Assembly: GCF_017991995.1 (NCBI RefSeq)
Contig: NZ_JAGOPN010000007.1
Coordinates: 186,001-250,000, forward strand
Length of the DNA: 64,000 nucleotides
DNA from: Pseudacidovorax sp.
GTDB lineage: Bacteria; Pseudomonadota; Gammaproteobacteria; Burkholderiales; Burkholderiaceae_C
Reading direction: 5' to 3'
The notes under the pieces: model-generated
The model's input: the letters and a program-made list of their open reading frames with translations, nothing else
Database searches by the model: none
What the model was told of the DNA's origin: nothing
Translations under genes and position numbers: made by a program
Shown here: positions 29,765 through 40,292 of the stretch, piece after piece
Numbering within the stretch: position 1 is the first letter of the stretch
Layout of the letters: each line of letters begins with the position of its first letter

Positions 29765-32422
29765 TTGCAAGACCCGAGCACCGCCCTGCCGACGCCGGCC
29801 AGCGCCGACTTCTCCGCCCACACGCCGATGATGGCGCAGTACCTGCGCCTCAAGGCCGACCATCCCGAGACGCTTCTGTTCTACCGGATGGGCGACTTCT
29901 ACGAGCTGTTCTACGCCGATGCCGAGAAGGCGGCGCGCCTGCTCGACATCACCCTCACCACGCGCGGCCAGTCGGCCGGCTCGCCGGTGGTCATGGCCGG
30001 CGTGCCCTTCCATTCGGTCGACACCTACCTGGCGCGCCTCATCAAGCTGGGCGAGTCGGTCGCCATCTGCGAACAGGTGGGCGAGGTCGGCGCCGCCAAG
30101 GGGCCGGTCGAACGCAAGGTGGTGCGCGTGGTCACGCCCGGCACGCTCACCGACGCCGAACTGCTGGCCGACAAGAACGATGCCATCCTCATGGCGGTGC
30201 ATGCCGGCGCGCGTAACGTCTGCGGCCTGGCTTGGCTCAGCGTCACGGGCGCCGAGGTGCACCTGGCCGAGTGCGACGCGAATGCGCTGGAAGGCTGGCT
30301 GCAGCGGGTGGGCCCGAGCGAGTTGCTCTACAGCGCCGAGGTCACGCCCGCCTTCGAACAGCGCCTGAAGCTGCAGCGGGAGCCCGGCGGCTTCACGCTG
30401 TCGGTGCGGCCCGCCTGGCAGTTCGACCCCGGCCTGGGCGAGCGCAAGCTGCGCGAGCAGCTGGGCGCCGCCAGTCTGGCGGCCTGGGGCGCGGAGTCGC
30501 TGGGCCAGGCCCATGCCGCCGCCGCGGCGCTGCTGGGCTATGCCGAGCACACGCAGGGCCGCACGCTGTCGCACCTGCAGCGCCTGGCCGTCGAGCGCGA
30601 TGGCGAGTTGATCGAGCTGCCCGCCACCACGCGTCGCAACCTGGAGTTGGTGCAGACGCTGCGCGGCGAGGAGTCGCCCACCCTCTTCTCGCTGCTGGAC
30701 ACCTGCATGACCGGCATGGGCAGCCGCATGCTCAAGCGCTGGCTGCTGGCCCCGCGCCGCGACCGGGCCGAGGCCCAGGCCCGGTTGGGCGCCATCGCTG
30801 CCCTGCGCGCACCCGCGCCCGGCGAAACCGCGGCACCCTGGAAGCTGCTGCGCGAGCAGCTCAAGAACACCAGCGACGTGGAGCGCATCGCCGCGCGCGT
30901 CGCCCTGCGCCAGGTGCGCCCACGCGAGCTGGTCGCGCTGCAGCTGGCGCTGGTCAAGTGCGAGCGCCTGGGGCCGCTGCTGCCCATGGGCGCGCCACTG
31001 CTCGGCTACTTCGCCGAAGAGCTGGTGCCACCGCCCGGCTGCGCCGGGTTGCTGGCCCGCGCCATCCAGCCCGAACCCGCCGCGCTGGTCCGCGAGGGCG
31101 GCGTGATCGCCACCGGCTTCGACGCCGAGCTGGACGAGTTGCGGGCCATCGGCGAGAACTGCGACGGCTTCCTGCTGGAACTGGAGACGCGCGAGCGCGC
31201 CCTCACCGGCATCGCCAACCTGCGGGTGCAGTTCAACCGCGTGCATGGCTTCTACATCGAGATCACGCAGAGCGCCCTGTCGCGCGTGCCCGAGCACTAC
31301 CGCCGACGGCAGACGCTGAAGAATGCCGAGCGCTTCATCACGCCCGAGCTCAAGGCCTTCGAGGACAAGGCGCTGTCCGCGCAAGACCGCGCCCTGGCGC
31401 GCGAGAAGTGGCTCTACGAGCAGTTGCTCGACCAGCTACAGCCGCACGTGCCGGCCCTCACGCGTGTTGCGGCAGCGCTGGCCTCGCTCGACGCCCTCGC
31501 GGCGCTGGCCGAACGCGCTCACATGCTCAACTGGAACGCGCCCAGCTTCGTGGCCCATCCCTGCATCGAGATCGAGCAGGGCCGCCATCCGGTGGTGGAG
31601 GCACGCCTGGCCGAAAAATCGAGCGGCGCCTTCATCGCCAACGACACGCGCCTGGGGCCCAGCCAGCGCATGCAGGTCATCACCGGCCCGAACATGGGCG
31701 GCAAGTCGACCTACATGCGGCAGGTGGCGATCATCGTGCTGCTGGCTTCCATCGGCTCCTGCGTACCGGCCCACAGTTGCAGGCTCGGGCCCATCGACGC
31801 CATCCACACCCGCATCGGCGCGGCCGATGACCTGGCCAACGCCCAGTCCACCTTCATGCTGGAGATGACCGAGGCCGCGCAAATCCTGCACAGCGCCACG
31901 CCGCATTCGCTGGTGCTGATGGACGAGATCGGCCGCGGCACCAGCACCTTCGACGGCCTGGCGCTGGCTGCGGGCATCGCGGCGCATCTGCATGACCGGG
32001 CGAAGTCCTTCACCCTCTTCGCCACCCACTATTTCGAACTGACGGAGTTCCCGGCCACGCACCGCGCCGCGCTCAACATGCACGTGAGCGCGACCGAGAG
32101 CGGCCGCGACATCGTCTTCCTGCACGAGATGCAGCCGGGCCCTGCCAGCCGCAGCTACGGCATCCAGGTGGCGCGGCTGGCGGGCATGCCGGCGGCGGTG
32201 ATCCACCATGCCCGCGGCGCGCTGGAGGCGCTGGAGTCGCAGCAGACCCAGGCGCAGGCCCAGGTCGACCTGTTCGCGCCACCGCCCGTGGCCCAGACGC
32301 CGCAGGAGAGCCCCGTAGAATCCGCGTTGGCCACGCTCGACCCCGATGCGATGAGCCCCCGGGAGGCGCTCGAAGCGCTCTACACACTCAAAAAGCTGCA
32401 CCAACGCGAGCGTCGGGACTGA
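29765..32422 (+). CDS. mutS: DNA mismatch repair protein MutS
   Basis: An 885-residue MutS, recognises mismatches and recruits MutL. Mismatch-binding domain I contains [13 protein letters not shown] (Phe-x-Glu wedge near residue 40), and the C-terminal ATPase has Walker [10 protein letters not shown] (about 642-650), Walker [13 protein letters not shown] and a terminal helix-rich clamp region. The start is uncertain: a TTG at 29765 gives the N-terminal length of E. coli MutS (before [14 protein letters not shown]), while the first in-frame ATG is at 29828. No strong Shine-Dalgarno precedes the TTG. Confidence 0.95.
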   Translation: MQDPSTALPTPASADFSAHTPMMAQYLRLKADHPETLLFYRMGDFYELFYADAEKAARLLDITLTTRGQSAGSPVVMAGVPFHSVDTYLARLIKLGESVAICEQVGEVGAAKGPVERKVVRVVTPGTLTDAELLADKNDAILMAVHAGARNVCGLAWLSVTGAEVHLAECDANALEGWLQRVGPSELLYSAEVTPAFEQRLKLQREPGGFTLSVRPAWQFDPGLGERKLREQLGAASLAAWGAESLGQAHAAAAALLGYAEHTQGRTLSHLQRLAVERDGELIELPATTRRNLELVQTLRGEESPTLFSLLDTCMTGMGSRMLKRWLLAPRRDRAEAQARLGAIAALRAPAPGETAAPWKLLREQLKNTSDVERIAARVALRQVRPRELVALQLALVKCERLGPLLPMGAPLLGYFAEELVPPPGCAGLLARAIQPEPAALVREGGVIATGFDAELDELRAIGENCDGFLLELETRERALTGIANLRVQFNRVHGFYIEITQSALSRVPEHYRRRQTLKNAERFITPELKAFEDKALSAQDRALAREKWLYEQLLDQLQPHVPALTRVAAALASLDALAALAERAHMLNWNAPSFVAHPCIEIEQGRHPVVEARLAEKSSGAFIANDTRLGPSQRMQVITGPNMGGKSTYMRQVAIIVLLASIGSCVPAHSCRLGPIDAIHTRIGAADDLANAQSTFMLEMTEAAQILHSATPHSLVLMDEIGRGTSTFDGLALAAGIAAHLHDRAKSFTLFATHYFELTEFPATHRAALNMHVSATESGRDIVFLHEMQPGPASRSYGIQVARLAGMPAAVIHHARGALEALESQQTQAQAQVDLFAPPPVAQTPQESPVESALATLDPDAMSPREALEALYTLKKLHQRERRD

Positions 32423-32457
32423 AGCCTCCGCGGCCCGCCCGCCGACCGCGCATCACC

Positions 32458-33288
32458 ATGACGTACTGCGTAGGCATCAAACTCAACGCCGGCCTGGTCT
32501 TCCTGTCGGACTCCCGCACCAACGCGGGCGTGGACCACATCAGCACCTTCCGCAAGACCATCGTCTACGAGAAGCCCGGCGACCGCACGATGGTGCTGCT
32601 GTCGGCCGGCAACCTGTCGATCTCGCAGTCGGTGCGCGAGATCCTGCAGATCGAAGAGCTGGAAGAGCGCGGCCGCGAGGGCCCGCCCATCACCATCTGG
32701 AACGCCCGGAGCATGTTCGACGCCGCCCGCGTGCTGGGCTCCGCCGTGCGCCATGTGTACGACCGCGATGGCGAGGCGCTGAAGGCGGCCGGCGTGGACT
32801 TCAACGTGAGCTTCATCCTCGGCGGCCAGGTCAAGGGTGAGGGCATGCGGCTCTTCCTCGTCTACTCGGCCGGCAACTTCATCGAGGCGACGCCCGAGAC
32901 GCCCTACTTCCAGATCGGCGAGGCCAAGTACGGCAAGCCCGTGCTCGACCGTGTGCTCACGCCCGACACACCGCTGGACGAGGCTGCCAAGTGCGCGCTG
33001 GTGTCGATGGACTCGACCATGAAGTCCAACTTGTCGGTGGGCCTGCCGCTGGATCTGGTGGTGTACGAAGCCAACCGCCTGCAGACCGACAAGGTGATCT
33101 GCATCGACGCCGACAACCCCTACTTCCGCATGATCCGCGACGGCTGGGGCCGCAAGCTGCGCGAAGTCTTCGACAGCCTGGAAGACCCGGTCTGGAACGA
33201 CGACCACACGGCGCACCCGCTGAAGATGCCGGCCGGCCGCCACGGCGCGCTGCGCAAGATCTCGACGCGGGACGAGAAGCTCATCTGA
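32458..33288 (+). CDS. anbu: Anbu-type bacterial proteasome homologue
   Basis: A 276-residue Ntn-hydrolase of the proteasome beta superfamily, recognised as Anbu (ancestral beta subunit, BPH). The start MTYCVGIKLNAGLVFLSDSRTNAG exposes Thr2 as the likely N-terminal nucleophile after Met removal; the Asp of SDSRT and the Lys of FRKTIV take the positions of proteasomal Asp17 and Lys33. VSFILGGQ and YKP-like KYGKPVLDR segments are family features. Anbu commonly sits with an ATP-grasp, alpha-E and transglutaminase gene; none is present here. Substrate unknown. Confidence 0.85.
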   Translation: MTYCVGIKLNAGLVFLSDSRTNAGVDHISTFRKTIVYEKPGDRTMVLLSAGNLSISQSVREILQIEELEERGREGPPITIWNARSMFDAARVLGSAVRHVYDRDGEALKAAGVDFNVSFILGGQVKGEGMRLFLVYSAGNFIEATPETPYFQIGEAKYGKPVLDRVLTPDTPLDEAAKCALVSMDSTMKSNLSVGLPLDLVVYEANRLQTDKVICIDADNPYFRMIRDGWGRKLREVFDSLEDPVWNDDHTAHPLKMPAGRHGALRKISTRDEKLI

Positions 33289-33339
33289 GAAGGCCCGCCC
33301 GCTCGGCCTGCGGATTCGTCCGCGCATCGTGGCCGGGCG

Positions 33340-34251
33340 GTGCCGCACCCCGTCCGGCGTCTGCCCCTGTCCTTCCACCCCGATTCCCGATTCCACCGCT
33401 TGCTGCCGACCGTGCCTGCCTCCGCGCCCTTGCCATCCGCCGCGGCCACGCTGCCGCCCATCGTCTTCTCGCATGGCAACAGCTTTCCGGCCAGCACCTA
33501 CCGGGTGATGCTCGACAGCCTGCGCGCCCGCGGCTTTGCCGTGCACGCCATCGAGAAGTTCGGCCATGACCCGCGCTTTCCGGTCACGGACAACTGGCCG
33601 CACCTGGTCGAGCAGTTGGCCGAGTTCACGGCCCCCATCGCCGACGGCGCGGGCACCGCGCCCTTCCTCGTCGGGCATTCGCTGGGCGGCATCCTGAGCG
33701 TCATGTGTGCGTCGAAACATCCCTTGCTCGCACGCGGCGTGGTGATGATCGATTCACCCATCATCGACGGCTGGCGTGCCGGCACGCTGGGGCTGGTCAA
33801 GCGCACGCCGCTGATGCGCCGCGTCTCGCCGGGCATGGTCAGCCGCAAGCGCCGCGACAGCTGGGAAGACCGAGAGGCGGTGTTCGAGCACTTCCGCCAC
33901 AAGAAGGCCTTCGCGCGCTGGGATCCGCAGGTGCTGCACGACTACATCGACCATGGCACCTTCGTGCATGGCGATGCCCGCGCCCTCGCCTTCGACCGCG
34001 ATGTCGAGACCGCGATCTACGACAACCTGCCCGACAACATCGGCCGCCTGCTGCGCAGCCGGCCGCTGCAGTGTCCCTGCGCCTTCATCGGCGGCCGCCA
34101 GTCGGTGGAGATGAAGCGCGCAGGCATGGCGGCCACGCTGCGCCTGACGCGCGGGCGCATCAGCATGCTGGACGGCACGCACCTCTTTCCGATGGAAAAG
34201 CCGATCGCCACGGCAGCAGCCATCGAAGCGACGCTGCGCAACCTGCTCTGA
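33340..34251 (+). CDS. Alpha/beta hydrolase
   Basis: A 303-residue alpha/beta-hydrolase fold protein. Nucleophile elbow GHSLGG (Ser near residue 114), oxyanion-loop region FSHGNSFPAS, and a candidate catalytic His in LDGTHLFPME near the C-terminus. Esterase or related hydrolase activity is likely; substrate unknown. The listed start is GTG 33340; another GTG about 24 codons later is possible and the fold itself begins near residue 38. No signal peptide. Confidence 0.82.
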   Translation: MPHPVRRLPLSFHPDSRFHRLLPTVPASAPLPSAAATLPPIVFSHGNSFPASTYRVMLDSLRARGFAVHAIEKFGHDPRFPVTDNWPHLVEQLAEFTAPIADGAGTAPFLVGHSLGGILSVMCASKHPLLARGVVMIDSPIIDGWRAGTLGLVKRTPLMRRVSPGMVSRKRRDSWEDREAVFEHFRHKKAFARWDPQVLHDYIDHGTFVHGDARALAFDRDVETAIYDNLPDNIGRLLRSRPLQCPCAFIGGRQSVEMKRAGMAATLRLTRGRISMLDGTHLFPMEKPIATAAAIEATLRNLL

Positions 34252-34312
34252 GGGCTTTCTCGGACCGCGTGGGACATGGGGGTCGGCGAGCGCCACGCGG
34301 TGCGCCAAAGGA

Positions 34313-34345
34313 CAAAAGCCACCGGCCTGCGACCGGTGGCTTTTC
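34313..34345. terminator. Bidirectional intrinsic terminator
   Basis: Perfect inverted repeat AAAAGCCACCGG / CCGGTGGCTTTT with a 7-nt loop, flanked by A- and T-runs on both sides. It lies 62 bp beyond the stop of the alpha/beta hydrolase and 115 bp beyond the stop of convergent uppP, and can serve both. Confidence 0.85.
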
Positions 34346-34406
34346 TGTTTGCACCTCATGTGCAGGCTCAGGGAACCGCGCTGCACCCGGCGTATGCGCC
34401 CTCCAA

Positions 34407-34430
34407 CCGTTCGGGCTGAGCTGGTCGAAA
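34407..34430. repeat. Half-site of the CCGTTCGGGCTGAG extragenic repeat
   Basis: A single arm of the palindrome described at 26571-26631 (CCGTTCGGGCTGAGCTGGTC plus four bases), one base shorter in the middle. It lies in the 200-bp gap between the convergent hydrolase and uppP genes; the rest of the gap holds only the terminator. Confidence 0.6.
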
Positions 34431-34459
34431 CCGGGGCGCGATGACCCGCCCCGCGCCAC

Positions 34460-35284
34460 TCAATCCGCCCAGACCACCATCCCGCTCCAGGCCGTACCCA
34501 GCACGATCAGGCCGAACACGATGCGGTACCAGGCGAAGGGAATGAAGCTGTGGGTGGAGATGTAGCGCAGCAACCAACGCACGCACAGCCAGGCGCTGAT
34601 GAAGGAGAACACGAGGCCGACGGCGAACATCGGGATGTCCGCCACCGACAGCAGCGCGCGCTCTTTGTAGAGGCTGTAGACGCCCGCGCCGATCAGCGTG
34701 GGAATGGCCAGGAAGAAGGAGAAGTCGGTCGCCGCCTTGCGCGAGAGGCCCAGCAGCATGCCGCCGATGATGGTGGAGCCGCTGCGGCTGGTGCCGGGGA
34801 TCATGGCAAAGCACTGCACCAGGCCGACCTTGAGCGCGTCCCAGGGCGTCATGTCATCCACATGCTCGACGCGCACGGCACCCGGCGGCCGCTTCTCGGC
34901 CCAGAGGATGATGAAGCCGCCGATGATGAAGGTGCTGGCCACCACGGTGGGGATGAACAGGTGTGCCTTGATGGCCTTGCCGAACAGCAGGCCCAGCACC
35001 ACGGCGGGCAGGAAGCCGATCAGCACATTGAGCGCCAGACGTTGCGCTTTTCGCTGACGGGGCAAGGCCACGACGGTGGACTTGATCTTCTGCCAGTAGA
35101 CCAGGATCACCGCGAAGATCGCGCCGGTCTGGATCGCGATGTCAAAGACCTTGGCCTTGCCGTCATCGAAGCCTAGCAGCGAGCCGGCGAGGATGAGGTG
35201 ACCCGTGGAGGAAATCGGAAGGAACTCGGTGAGCCCTTCCACGATGCCCATGATGGCGGCCTTGGTCAGCAGAACGATGTCCAA
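34460..35284 (-). CDS. uppP: Undecaprenyl-diphosphatase
   Basis: A 274-residue inner-membrane enzyme (BacA/UppP) dephosphorylating undecaprenyl pyrophosphate for cell-wall lipid recycling; confers bacitracin resistance when overproduced. Motifs [14 protein letters not shown] (about 16-29) and PGTSRSGST (near 160) carry the catalytic residues. There is no suitable ATG; I place the start at TTG 35284, which gives [20 protein letters not shown] and has AGGAG seven bases upstream. An intrinsic terminator upstream isolates it from tRNA-Pro. Confidence 0.93.
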   Translation of the reverse strand: MDIVLLTKAAIMGIVEGLTEFLPISSTGHLILAGSLLGFDDGKAKVFDIAIQTGAIFAVILVYWQKIKSTVVALPRQRKAQRLALNVLIGFLPAVVLGLLFGKAIKAHLFIPTVVASTFIIGGFIILWAEKRPPGAVRVEHVDDMTPWDALKVGLVQCFAMIPGTSRSGSTIIGGMLLGLSRKAATDFSFFLAIPTLIGAGVYSLYKERALLSVADIPMFAVGLVFSFISAWLCVRWLLRYISTHSFIPFAWYRIVFGLIVLGTAWSGMVVWAD

Positions 35285-35349
35285 AACGGAACTCCTGTTT
35301 TCGAAAGCCGGGCCGTTCAGCCCGCGAGACACACAACACCCAAAACAAA

Positions 35350-35383
35350 AAAGCCGCTGTGGATTTGACTCCACAGCGGCTTT
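35350..35383 (-). terminator. Intrinsic terminator of tRNA-Pro
   Basis: A 14-bp perfect stem (AAAGCCGCTGTGGA arm, loop TTTGAC), followed on the minus strand by TTTTTTG. It lies 16 bp downstream of the tRNA-Pro gene and upstream of uppP. Confidence 0.88.
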
Positions 35384-35398
35384 CAGCTTCTTTAATAG

Positions 35399-35475
35399 TG
35401 GTCGGTGTGAAAGGATTCGAACCTTCGACCCCTTGCACCCCATGCAAGTGCGCTACCAGGCTGCGCCACACACCG
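35399..35475 (-). tRNA. tRNA-Pro(GGG)
   Basis: A 77-nt cloverleaf on the minus strand: acceptor CGGTGTG, anticodon stem CTTGC/GCAAG around ATGGGGT giving anticodon GGG, T-loop GGTTCGAATCC, and an encoded CCA. It has its own terminator downstream and lies 65 bp beyond the end of the merR-like gene. Confidence 0.95.
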
Positions 35476-35540
35476 AAGCCATAAAGTATATACCGGATTT
35501 GACCGTCTTCGCGAACTTCGAAGAGAGAAATTCGCTTCGC

Positions 35541-36068
35541 TCAGTAGAAGCTGAGCAGGTCTCGGATCTCCACCAGCTCGCGGCGCAGCAGCGCCACGGG
35601 ATAAGCGTCCGAGATCATCGGCAACGGCGACCCGACGACCAGTTCGGCGTCGGCCGCGACACGATGCGCCGAGTGGCGCGCGCCCTCCGCCACGAACGCG
35701 GGCGGCTCCTCGAAGACGGGCTCGTCGTCGAAGGACGGCTCGGCGAAGGCAGGTTGGGCGTCGACCTCGTCGACAGGCATGTCCCCACGGCGGCGACGCT
35801 CGCGCTCGGCTTGCGCCAGTTCCTGCAGCCGGTTGCGGGCGCCGCTGATCGTGAAGCCCTGCTCGTAGAGCAGGTCCCGGATGCGGCGGATCATCAGCAC
35901 CTCGTGATGCTGGTAATAGCGGCGATTGCCCCGGCGCTTCATGGGCCGCAACTGAGTGAATTCCTGCTCCCAGTAGCGCAGCACATGCGGCTTGACCCCG
36001 CACAACTCAGCCACCTCACCGATGGTGAAGTAGCGCTTGACGGGAATCGGAGGGAGGCTGTTCTCCAT
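35541..36068 (-). CDS. MerR-family transcriptional regulator (ihfA-linked)
   Basis: A 175-residue regulator with an N-terminal MerR winged helix (about 12-80: RYFTIGEVAELCGVKPHVLRYWEQEF...RRGNRRYY), then an acidic Pro/Glu-rich stretch (about 110-140) and a short C-terminal helix. No effector-binding cysteines, so not a metal sensor of the MerR type. It is the gene regularly found after pheT-ihfA in betaproteobacteria; target unknown. ATG 36068 gives the family-like MENSLPPIPVKRYF start. Confidence 0.9.
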   Translation of the reverse strand: MENSLPPIPVKRYFTIGEVAELCGVKPHVLRYWEQEFTQLRPMKRRGNRRYYQHHEVLMIRRIRDLLYEQGFTISGARNRLQELAQAERERRRRGDMPVDEVDAQPAFAEPSFDDEPVFEEPPAFVAEGARHSAHRVAADAELVVGSPLPMISDAYPVALLRRELVEIRDLLSFY

Positions 36069-36228
36069 CGAAATCAACACGGTGCGAGGCAAACGTGCGA
36101 GGTTACTCCAGCAGTGCAGCACATACCAGACACCGAACGTTCAAAGTGCGCGCAGATGTGACCGGGTCCTCGTGCCCGGGTGCCGCAGCACTGCGTGCGC
36201 TTGGGCGCCCTGCGGGCTCGCACTGACA

Positions 36229-36609
36229 TCAACCAAGCTCGGCGCGCTCGGCCTCGATGGGGGCGGCCGTGACCGGCGATGCGGCGTCGGCCGCGACGGC
36301 TTCGTGCAACTGCTCCTTGAGCTTGGCGCTGGCGTGGAAGACCGCCACCCGGCGCGGGCCGATCGGGATCGATTCGCCCGTGCGCGGATTGCGCCCCGGC
36401 CGCGCCGCCTTGGTCCGGATCTGGAAGTTGCCGAAGCCCGAGATCTTGACTTCGTCACCTTCGATCAGGCGCTGGGCGATGACCTCGAAGAAGGCCTCGA
36501 CCATGTCCTTGGCTTCGCGCTTGTTGAGGCCGATCTGCTCGAACAGCAGTTCCGACAGCTGCGCCTTGGTCAGCGCGGGCGTCTCGATGGCGTCGATCTT
36601 GAATTCCAT
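36229..36609 (-). CDS. ihfA: Integration host factor subunit alpha
   Basis: A 126-residue HU/IHF-family DNA-bending protein: [29 protein letters not shown], then [25 protein letters not shown] with the Pro at the tip of the beta arm that intercalates into DNA. It is longer than E. coli IhfA (99 residues) by a short N-terminal extension and an Ala/Glu-rich C-terminal tail. It lies 16 bp after pheT, the classical pheST-ihfA arrangement. Confidence 0.95.
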   Translation of the reverse strand: MEFKIDAIETPALTKAQLSELLFEQIGLNKREAKDMVEAFFEVIAQRLIEGDEVKISGFGNFQIRTKAARPGRNPRTGESIPIGPRRVAVFHASAKLKEQLHEAVAADAASPVTAAPIEAERAELG

Positions 36610-36625
36610 GTCGTCGTCCTCGGTG

Positions 36626-39055
36626 TCAGCCACGCAGGCGGGCGCCGACCTGTTGCTGGGCCTTCGCCACGATGGCCGCCACGGCGGCATCGACCTGCTC
36701 GTCGGTCAGCGTGGCCTCCCCCAGGAAGGCCAGGCGCACGGCCATGCTCTTCTCGCCCGCGGCGAGGGCGCCGGCCGCGGCAACATTCGCCTCAGGCGCC
36801 GGCCGATAGATGTCGAACAGCGCCGCATCGCGCAGCAGGCCACCGGTGTCGGCGGCGCGCACGGCGTCCAGCAGGGCGTCGTGGCTCACCGATTCAGCCA
36901 CCACCACGGCGATGTCGCGCTCCACGGACTGGTGGCGCGGCACCGGACGCAGGGCCGGCATGGCTCGCGCCGTCACGGCGTCGAGGGACAGCTCGAACAG
37001 CATGGGCGCGAAGGGCAGATCCCACTGCTGGCGCCAGCGCGGGTGCAACTCGCCGATGAAGCCGACCGGCTGGCCATCCACGAGCACCCGGGCGCAGCGG
37101 CCCGGATGCAGCGCGGGATGCTCCGCCTTCTCGAAACGCACGGCGCGCGGCGCGAGCAGCGCTTCGACATCGCCCTTGGCGTCGTAGAAATCCACGCGCT
37201 GCGGCTTGCCGTCCCAGCGCGCAGCCTCGTCATCGCCCCAGGCCAAGCCCGCCACATGCACCGGCTGGCGTACGCCCTTGACGCTGCTGTCGCTGGTCAC
37301 GACGGCGTCGTCGCGCACGAACACGCGGCCCACCTCGAACACGCGCACGCGCGGCGCCTTGCGGTCCAGATTGAACTTGAGCACGGCCAGCAGCGAACCC
37401 ATGAGCGAGGAGCGCATCACGCTCATCTGGCTGGCGATGGGGTTGAGCAGTTGCACCGGGTTGGCGTTGCCCGCGAGGTCACGCTCCCAGGCGGCCTCGA
37501 CGAAGCTGAAGTTGATCGTCTCCTGGTAGCCCAGGTCGGCCAGGCGACGGCGCACGGCGAAGCGGCTGCGCTGCGCTTCCGAGAGCACGCGGGCGCGGAT
37601 GGGCGCCAGCGGCGGCGTGGACGGCAGGTTGTTGTAGCCGACGAGGCGGGCGACCTCCTCGATCAGGTCTTCCTCGATGGCGATGTCGAAGCGGTGCGGC
37701 GGCGGCGTGACGGTGATGGTGCCCTCGCCTTCGGTGAAGTCGAGGTGCAGCTTGCGCAGCACGTCGGCGCACTGGGCCTGGGTGATCGGCATGCCGATCA
37801 CACGCTCGGCGCGAGCGACGCGGAGGGTGACCGGCGCGGCCTCGGGCAGCTTCAAGACTTGGTCGTCGATGGGGCCAGCCTGGCCGCCGCAGATCTCCTG
37901 CACCAGGCGGGTGATGCGCTCGATCATGGCGACGGTGCGACTCGGGTCCACGCCACGCTCGAAGCGATGGCCGGCGTCGGTCGAGAAGTTGAAGCGGCGC
38001 GAACGGCCTTGGATCGCGGCCGGCCACCAGAAGGCCGCCTCGATGTAGATGCTGCTCGTGTCGTCGGACACGGCCGTGGCGTCGCCACCCATGATGCCGG
38101 CCAGGGACTCGACCTCGCGCTCGTCGGCGATCACACCCACCTGTTCGTCGACAGTGACGGTGTTGCCGTTGAGCAGCTTGAGCTGCTCGCCCGCGCGACC
38201 CCAGCGCACCGTCAGGCCGCCGTGGATCTTGTCCAGGTCGAAGATGTGCGAGGGCGAGCCGTACTCGAACATCACGTAGTTGGAGATGTCCACCAGCGGC
38301 GACACGCTGCGCTGGCCGCAGCGCGCCAGGCGGTCGACCATCCAGGCCGGCGTGGCGGCGCGCGTGTTCACGCCGCGCACGATGCGGCCGGAGAAGCGGC
38401 CGCACAGGTCGGCGGCTTCAACGCGCACCGGCAGCTTGTCGTCCAGCTGTGGCTGCACGGGCTCGATCACCGGCGTCTGCAGCGGCGCACCCGTTAGCGC
38501 CGAGAGTTCGCGCGCGATGCCGTAGACCGACAGGCCATGCGCCAGGTTGGGCGTGAGCTTGATGGTGATCAGCACGTCGTCGAGCTGCAGCAGATCGCGC
38601 ACGTCGGCGCCCACCGGCGCATCGCCAGTGAGTTCGAGCAGGCCGCCGTGGTCGTCGCTCAGGCCCAGCTCGCGGGCGGAGCACAGCATGCCCTGGCTTT
38701 CCACGCCGCGCAGCTTGCCCAGCTTGATCTTGAAGGGCTTGCCGTCCTCGCCCGGAGGCAGCTCGGCACCGACGAGCGCGCAAGGCACCTTGATGCCGAC
38801 GCGGGCGTTGGGCGCGCCGCAGACGATGTTAAGCAGCCCACCCTGGCCAGCGTCCACCTGGCACACGCGCAGGCGGTCGGCATTCGGATGCTGCACGGCC
38901 TCCTTGATCTCGCCGACGACGATCTTGGTGAAGGGTGGCGCGGCGGGGCGGCGCTCCTCGACTTCGAAGCCGCCCATGGTCAGCGTGTCGGCCAGGGCTT
39001 CGGAGGACAGGGGCGGATTGCAGAAGGCGCGCAGCCAGGATTCGGGGAATTGCAT
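36626..39055 (-). CDS. pheT: Phenylalanine--tRNA ligase beta subunit
   Basis: An 809-residue beta subunit of the alpha2beta2 synthetase. Domain order: EMAP-like tRNA-binding domain (about 40-150), B3/B4 editing domain, B5 (about 405-475), catalytic-like core, and C-terminal FDX-ACB anticodon-binding domain (about 715-808). Starts [25 protein letters not shown] (here cited in part). It begins 15 bp after pheS and is followed by ihfA. Confidence 0.97.
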   Translation of the reverse strand: MQFPESWLRAFCNPPLSSEALADTLTMGGFEVEERRPAAPPFTKIVVGEIKEAVQHPNADRLRVCQVDAGQGGLLNIVCGAPNARVGIKVPCALVGAELPPGEDGKPFKIKLGKLRGVESQGMLCSARELGLSDDHGGLLELTGDAPVGADVRDLLQLDDVLITIKLTPNLAHGLSVYGIARELSALTGAPLQTPVIEPVQPQLDDKLPVRVEAADLCGRFSGRIVRGVNTRAATPAWMVDRLARCGQRSVSPLVDISNYVMFEYGSPSHIFDLDKIHGGLTVRWGRAGEQLKLLNGNTVTVDEQVGVIADEREVESLAGIMGGDATAVSDDTSSIYIEAAFWWPAAIQGRSRRFNFSTDAGHRFERGVDPSRTVAMIERITRLVQEICGGQAGPIDDQVLKLPEAAPVTLRVARAERVIGMPITQAQCADVLRKLHLDFTEGEGTITVTPPPHRFDIAIEEDLIEEVARLVGYNNLPSTPPLAPIRARVLSEAQRSRFAVRRRLADLGYQETINFSFVEAAWERDLAGNANPVQLLNPIASQMSVMRSSLMGSLLAVLKFNLDRKAPRVRVFEVGRVFVRDDAVVTSDSSVKGVRQPVHVAGLAWGDDEAARWDGKPQRVDFYDAKGDVEALLAPRAVRFEKAEHPALHPGRCARVLVDGQPVGFIGELHPRWRQQWDLPFAPMLFELSLDAVTARAMPALRPVPRHQSVERDIAVVVAESVSHDALLDAVRAADTGGLLRDAALFDIYRPAPEANVAAAGALAAGEKSMAVRLAFLGEATLTDEQVDAAVAAIVAKAQQQVGARLRG

Positions 39056-39070
39056 CGGGTCGCCCTCGTC

Positions 39071-40114
39071 TTATTGGAATTGGTTCAGGAAACGCAGGTC
39101 GCCGTCGAAGAAGAGGCGCAGGTCGCTCACGCCGTAGCGCAGCATGGCCAAGCGGTCGATGCCCGAACCGAAGGCGAAGCCGATGTACTTCTCCGGGTCC
39201 AGGCCCATGTTGCGCACCACCTGCGGATGCACTTGGCCGGAGCCCGAGACCTCCAGCCAGCGGCCGGCCAGCGGCCCCTTCTCGAACATGATGTCGATTT
39301 CGGCGCTGGGCTCGGTGAAAGGGAAGTAGCTGGGGCGGAAGCGCAGCTTGAGCGCGCTGGTCTCGAAGAAGGCCTGGATGAAATCCAGGTACATCACCTT
39401 CAGGTCCTTGAAGCTGACGTTCTGGCCGATCCACAGGCCCTCGACCTGATGGAACATGGGCGAATGCGTGGCATCGCTGTCCACACGGTAGGTGCGGCCC
39501 GGCGCGATCACACGGATGTCGGGCATGCTCTCCTGGCCGGCGTACTGGCGCGCATGAGCCTGGGCATAGCGCACCTGCATCGGCGAGGTATGCGGGCGCA
39601 GGTTGAACAGCTGGCCGTCGTCGTCCTTCATGTCGACGTAGAAGGTGTCCTGCATCGAACGCGCCGGATGGTTGGGCGGGTTGTTCAGCGAGGTGAAGCT
39701 GAACCAGTCGGTCTCGACCTCGGGGCCGTCGGCCACGTCGAAGCCCATGCTGGCGAAGATGGCCTCGATGCGTTCCTGCGCGCGCGCCACCGGGTGCAGG
39801 CCGCCCCCGACACGGCGACGGCCGGGCAGCGTGACGTCCAGCGCCTCAGCCTGCAGCTGTGCGTTGAGTTCAGCATCGGCCAGTTCCTGGCGCCGGGCAT
39901 TGAGCGCGGCCTCGATCGCCTGCTTGGCCACGTTGATGGCGGCGCCGCGGCTCTTCTTCTCGTCGACCGGCAACTGGGCCAGGCCCTTCATCAGTTCCGT
40001 GACGCGGCCGGACTTGCCCATGAACTGCGCCTTCGCGTTCTCGAGCTCAGCGGGTGCCCGGGCGCCAGCGAAGGCGGCACGGGCTTGGTCGACCAGGGTG
40101 TCCAGTTCGTTCAT
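39071..40114 (-). CDS. pheS: Phenylalanine--tRNA ligase alpha subunit
   Basis: A 347-residue catalytic alpha subunit with an N-terminal coiled-coil arm (about 1-85) and class II motifs: [17 protein letters not shown] (motif 2 region) and [17 protein letters not shown] (motif 3). ATG 40114 gives the normal [15 protein letters not shown] start; the longer frame upstream is not coding. A strong terminator lies between rplT and pheS, so pheS probably has its own promoter in the gap 40115-40207. Confidence 0.97.
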   Translation of the reverse strand: MNELDTLVDQARAAFAGARAPAELENAKAQFMGKSGRVTELMKGLAQLPVDEKKSRGAAINVAKQAIEAALNARRQELADAELNAQLQAEALDVTLPGRRRVGGGLHPVARAQERIEAIFASMGFDVADGPEVETDWFSFTSLNNPPNHPARSMQDTFYVDMKDDDGQLFNLRPHTSPMQVRYAQAHARQYAGQESMPDIRVIAPGRTYRVDSDATHSPMFHQVEGLWIGQNVSFKDLKVMYLDFIQAFFETSALKLRFRPSYFPFTEPSAEIDIMFEKGPLAGRWLEVSGSGQVHPQVVRNMGLDPEKYIGFAFGSGIDRLAMLRYGVSDLRLFFDGDLRFLNQFQ

Positions 40115-40207
40115 GGAATGCGTGCGATGCGGAGAAATGGAGAGGGCCGTGACCGCTGGGGGCAAACGCACCAACCTGGGGTCGATGCGCGCGCTGCGGG
40201 GCCCATG

Positions 40208-40240
40208 AAAAAGGGCCGGAGCTTTTTCAAGCGCCAGCCC
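40208..40240 (-). terminator. Intrinsic terminator between rplT and pheS
   Basis: Minus-strand GGGCTGG paired with CCGGCCC, an inner GCTT-GAAA-AAGC hairpin stacked in the loop, then five T residues. It lies about 50 bp after the rplT stop and about 95 bp before pheS. I looked for a Phe-rich leader ORF that would make it an attenuator and found none. Confidence 0.8.
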
Positions 40241-40292
40241 TGGAACCGTGGGCGTGCGCGGCTCCGCCGGAGCGGACGCGCACTGGGCGGAA

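Noticed and set aside
28991-31384. 797-residue open frame on the minus strand over poxB and mutS
   Set aside because: It spans two genes with clear catalytic motifs on the other strand; low-complexity shadow composition.
36257-38497. 746-residue open frame on the plus strand over ihfA and pheT
   Set aside because: Antisense to pheT, no domain, shadow composition.
40241-40292. Leader peptide for pheST ahead of the rplT-pheS terminator
   Set aside because: The only short frame (GTG start) encodes no Phe codons, so pheM-like attenuation is not supported.
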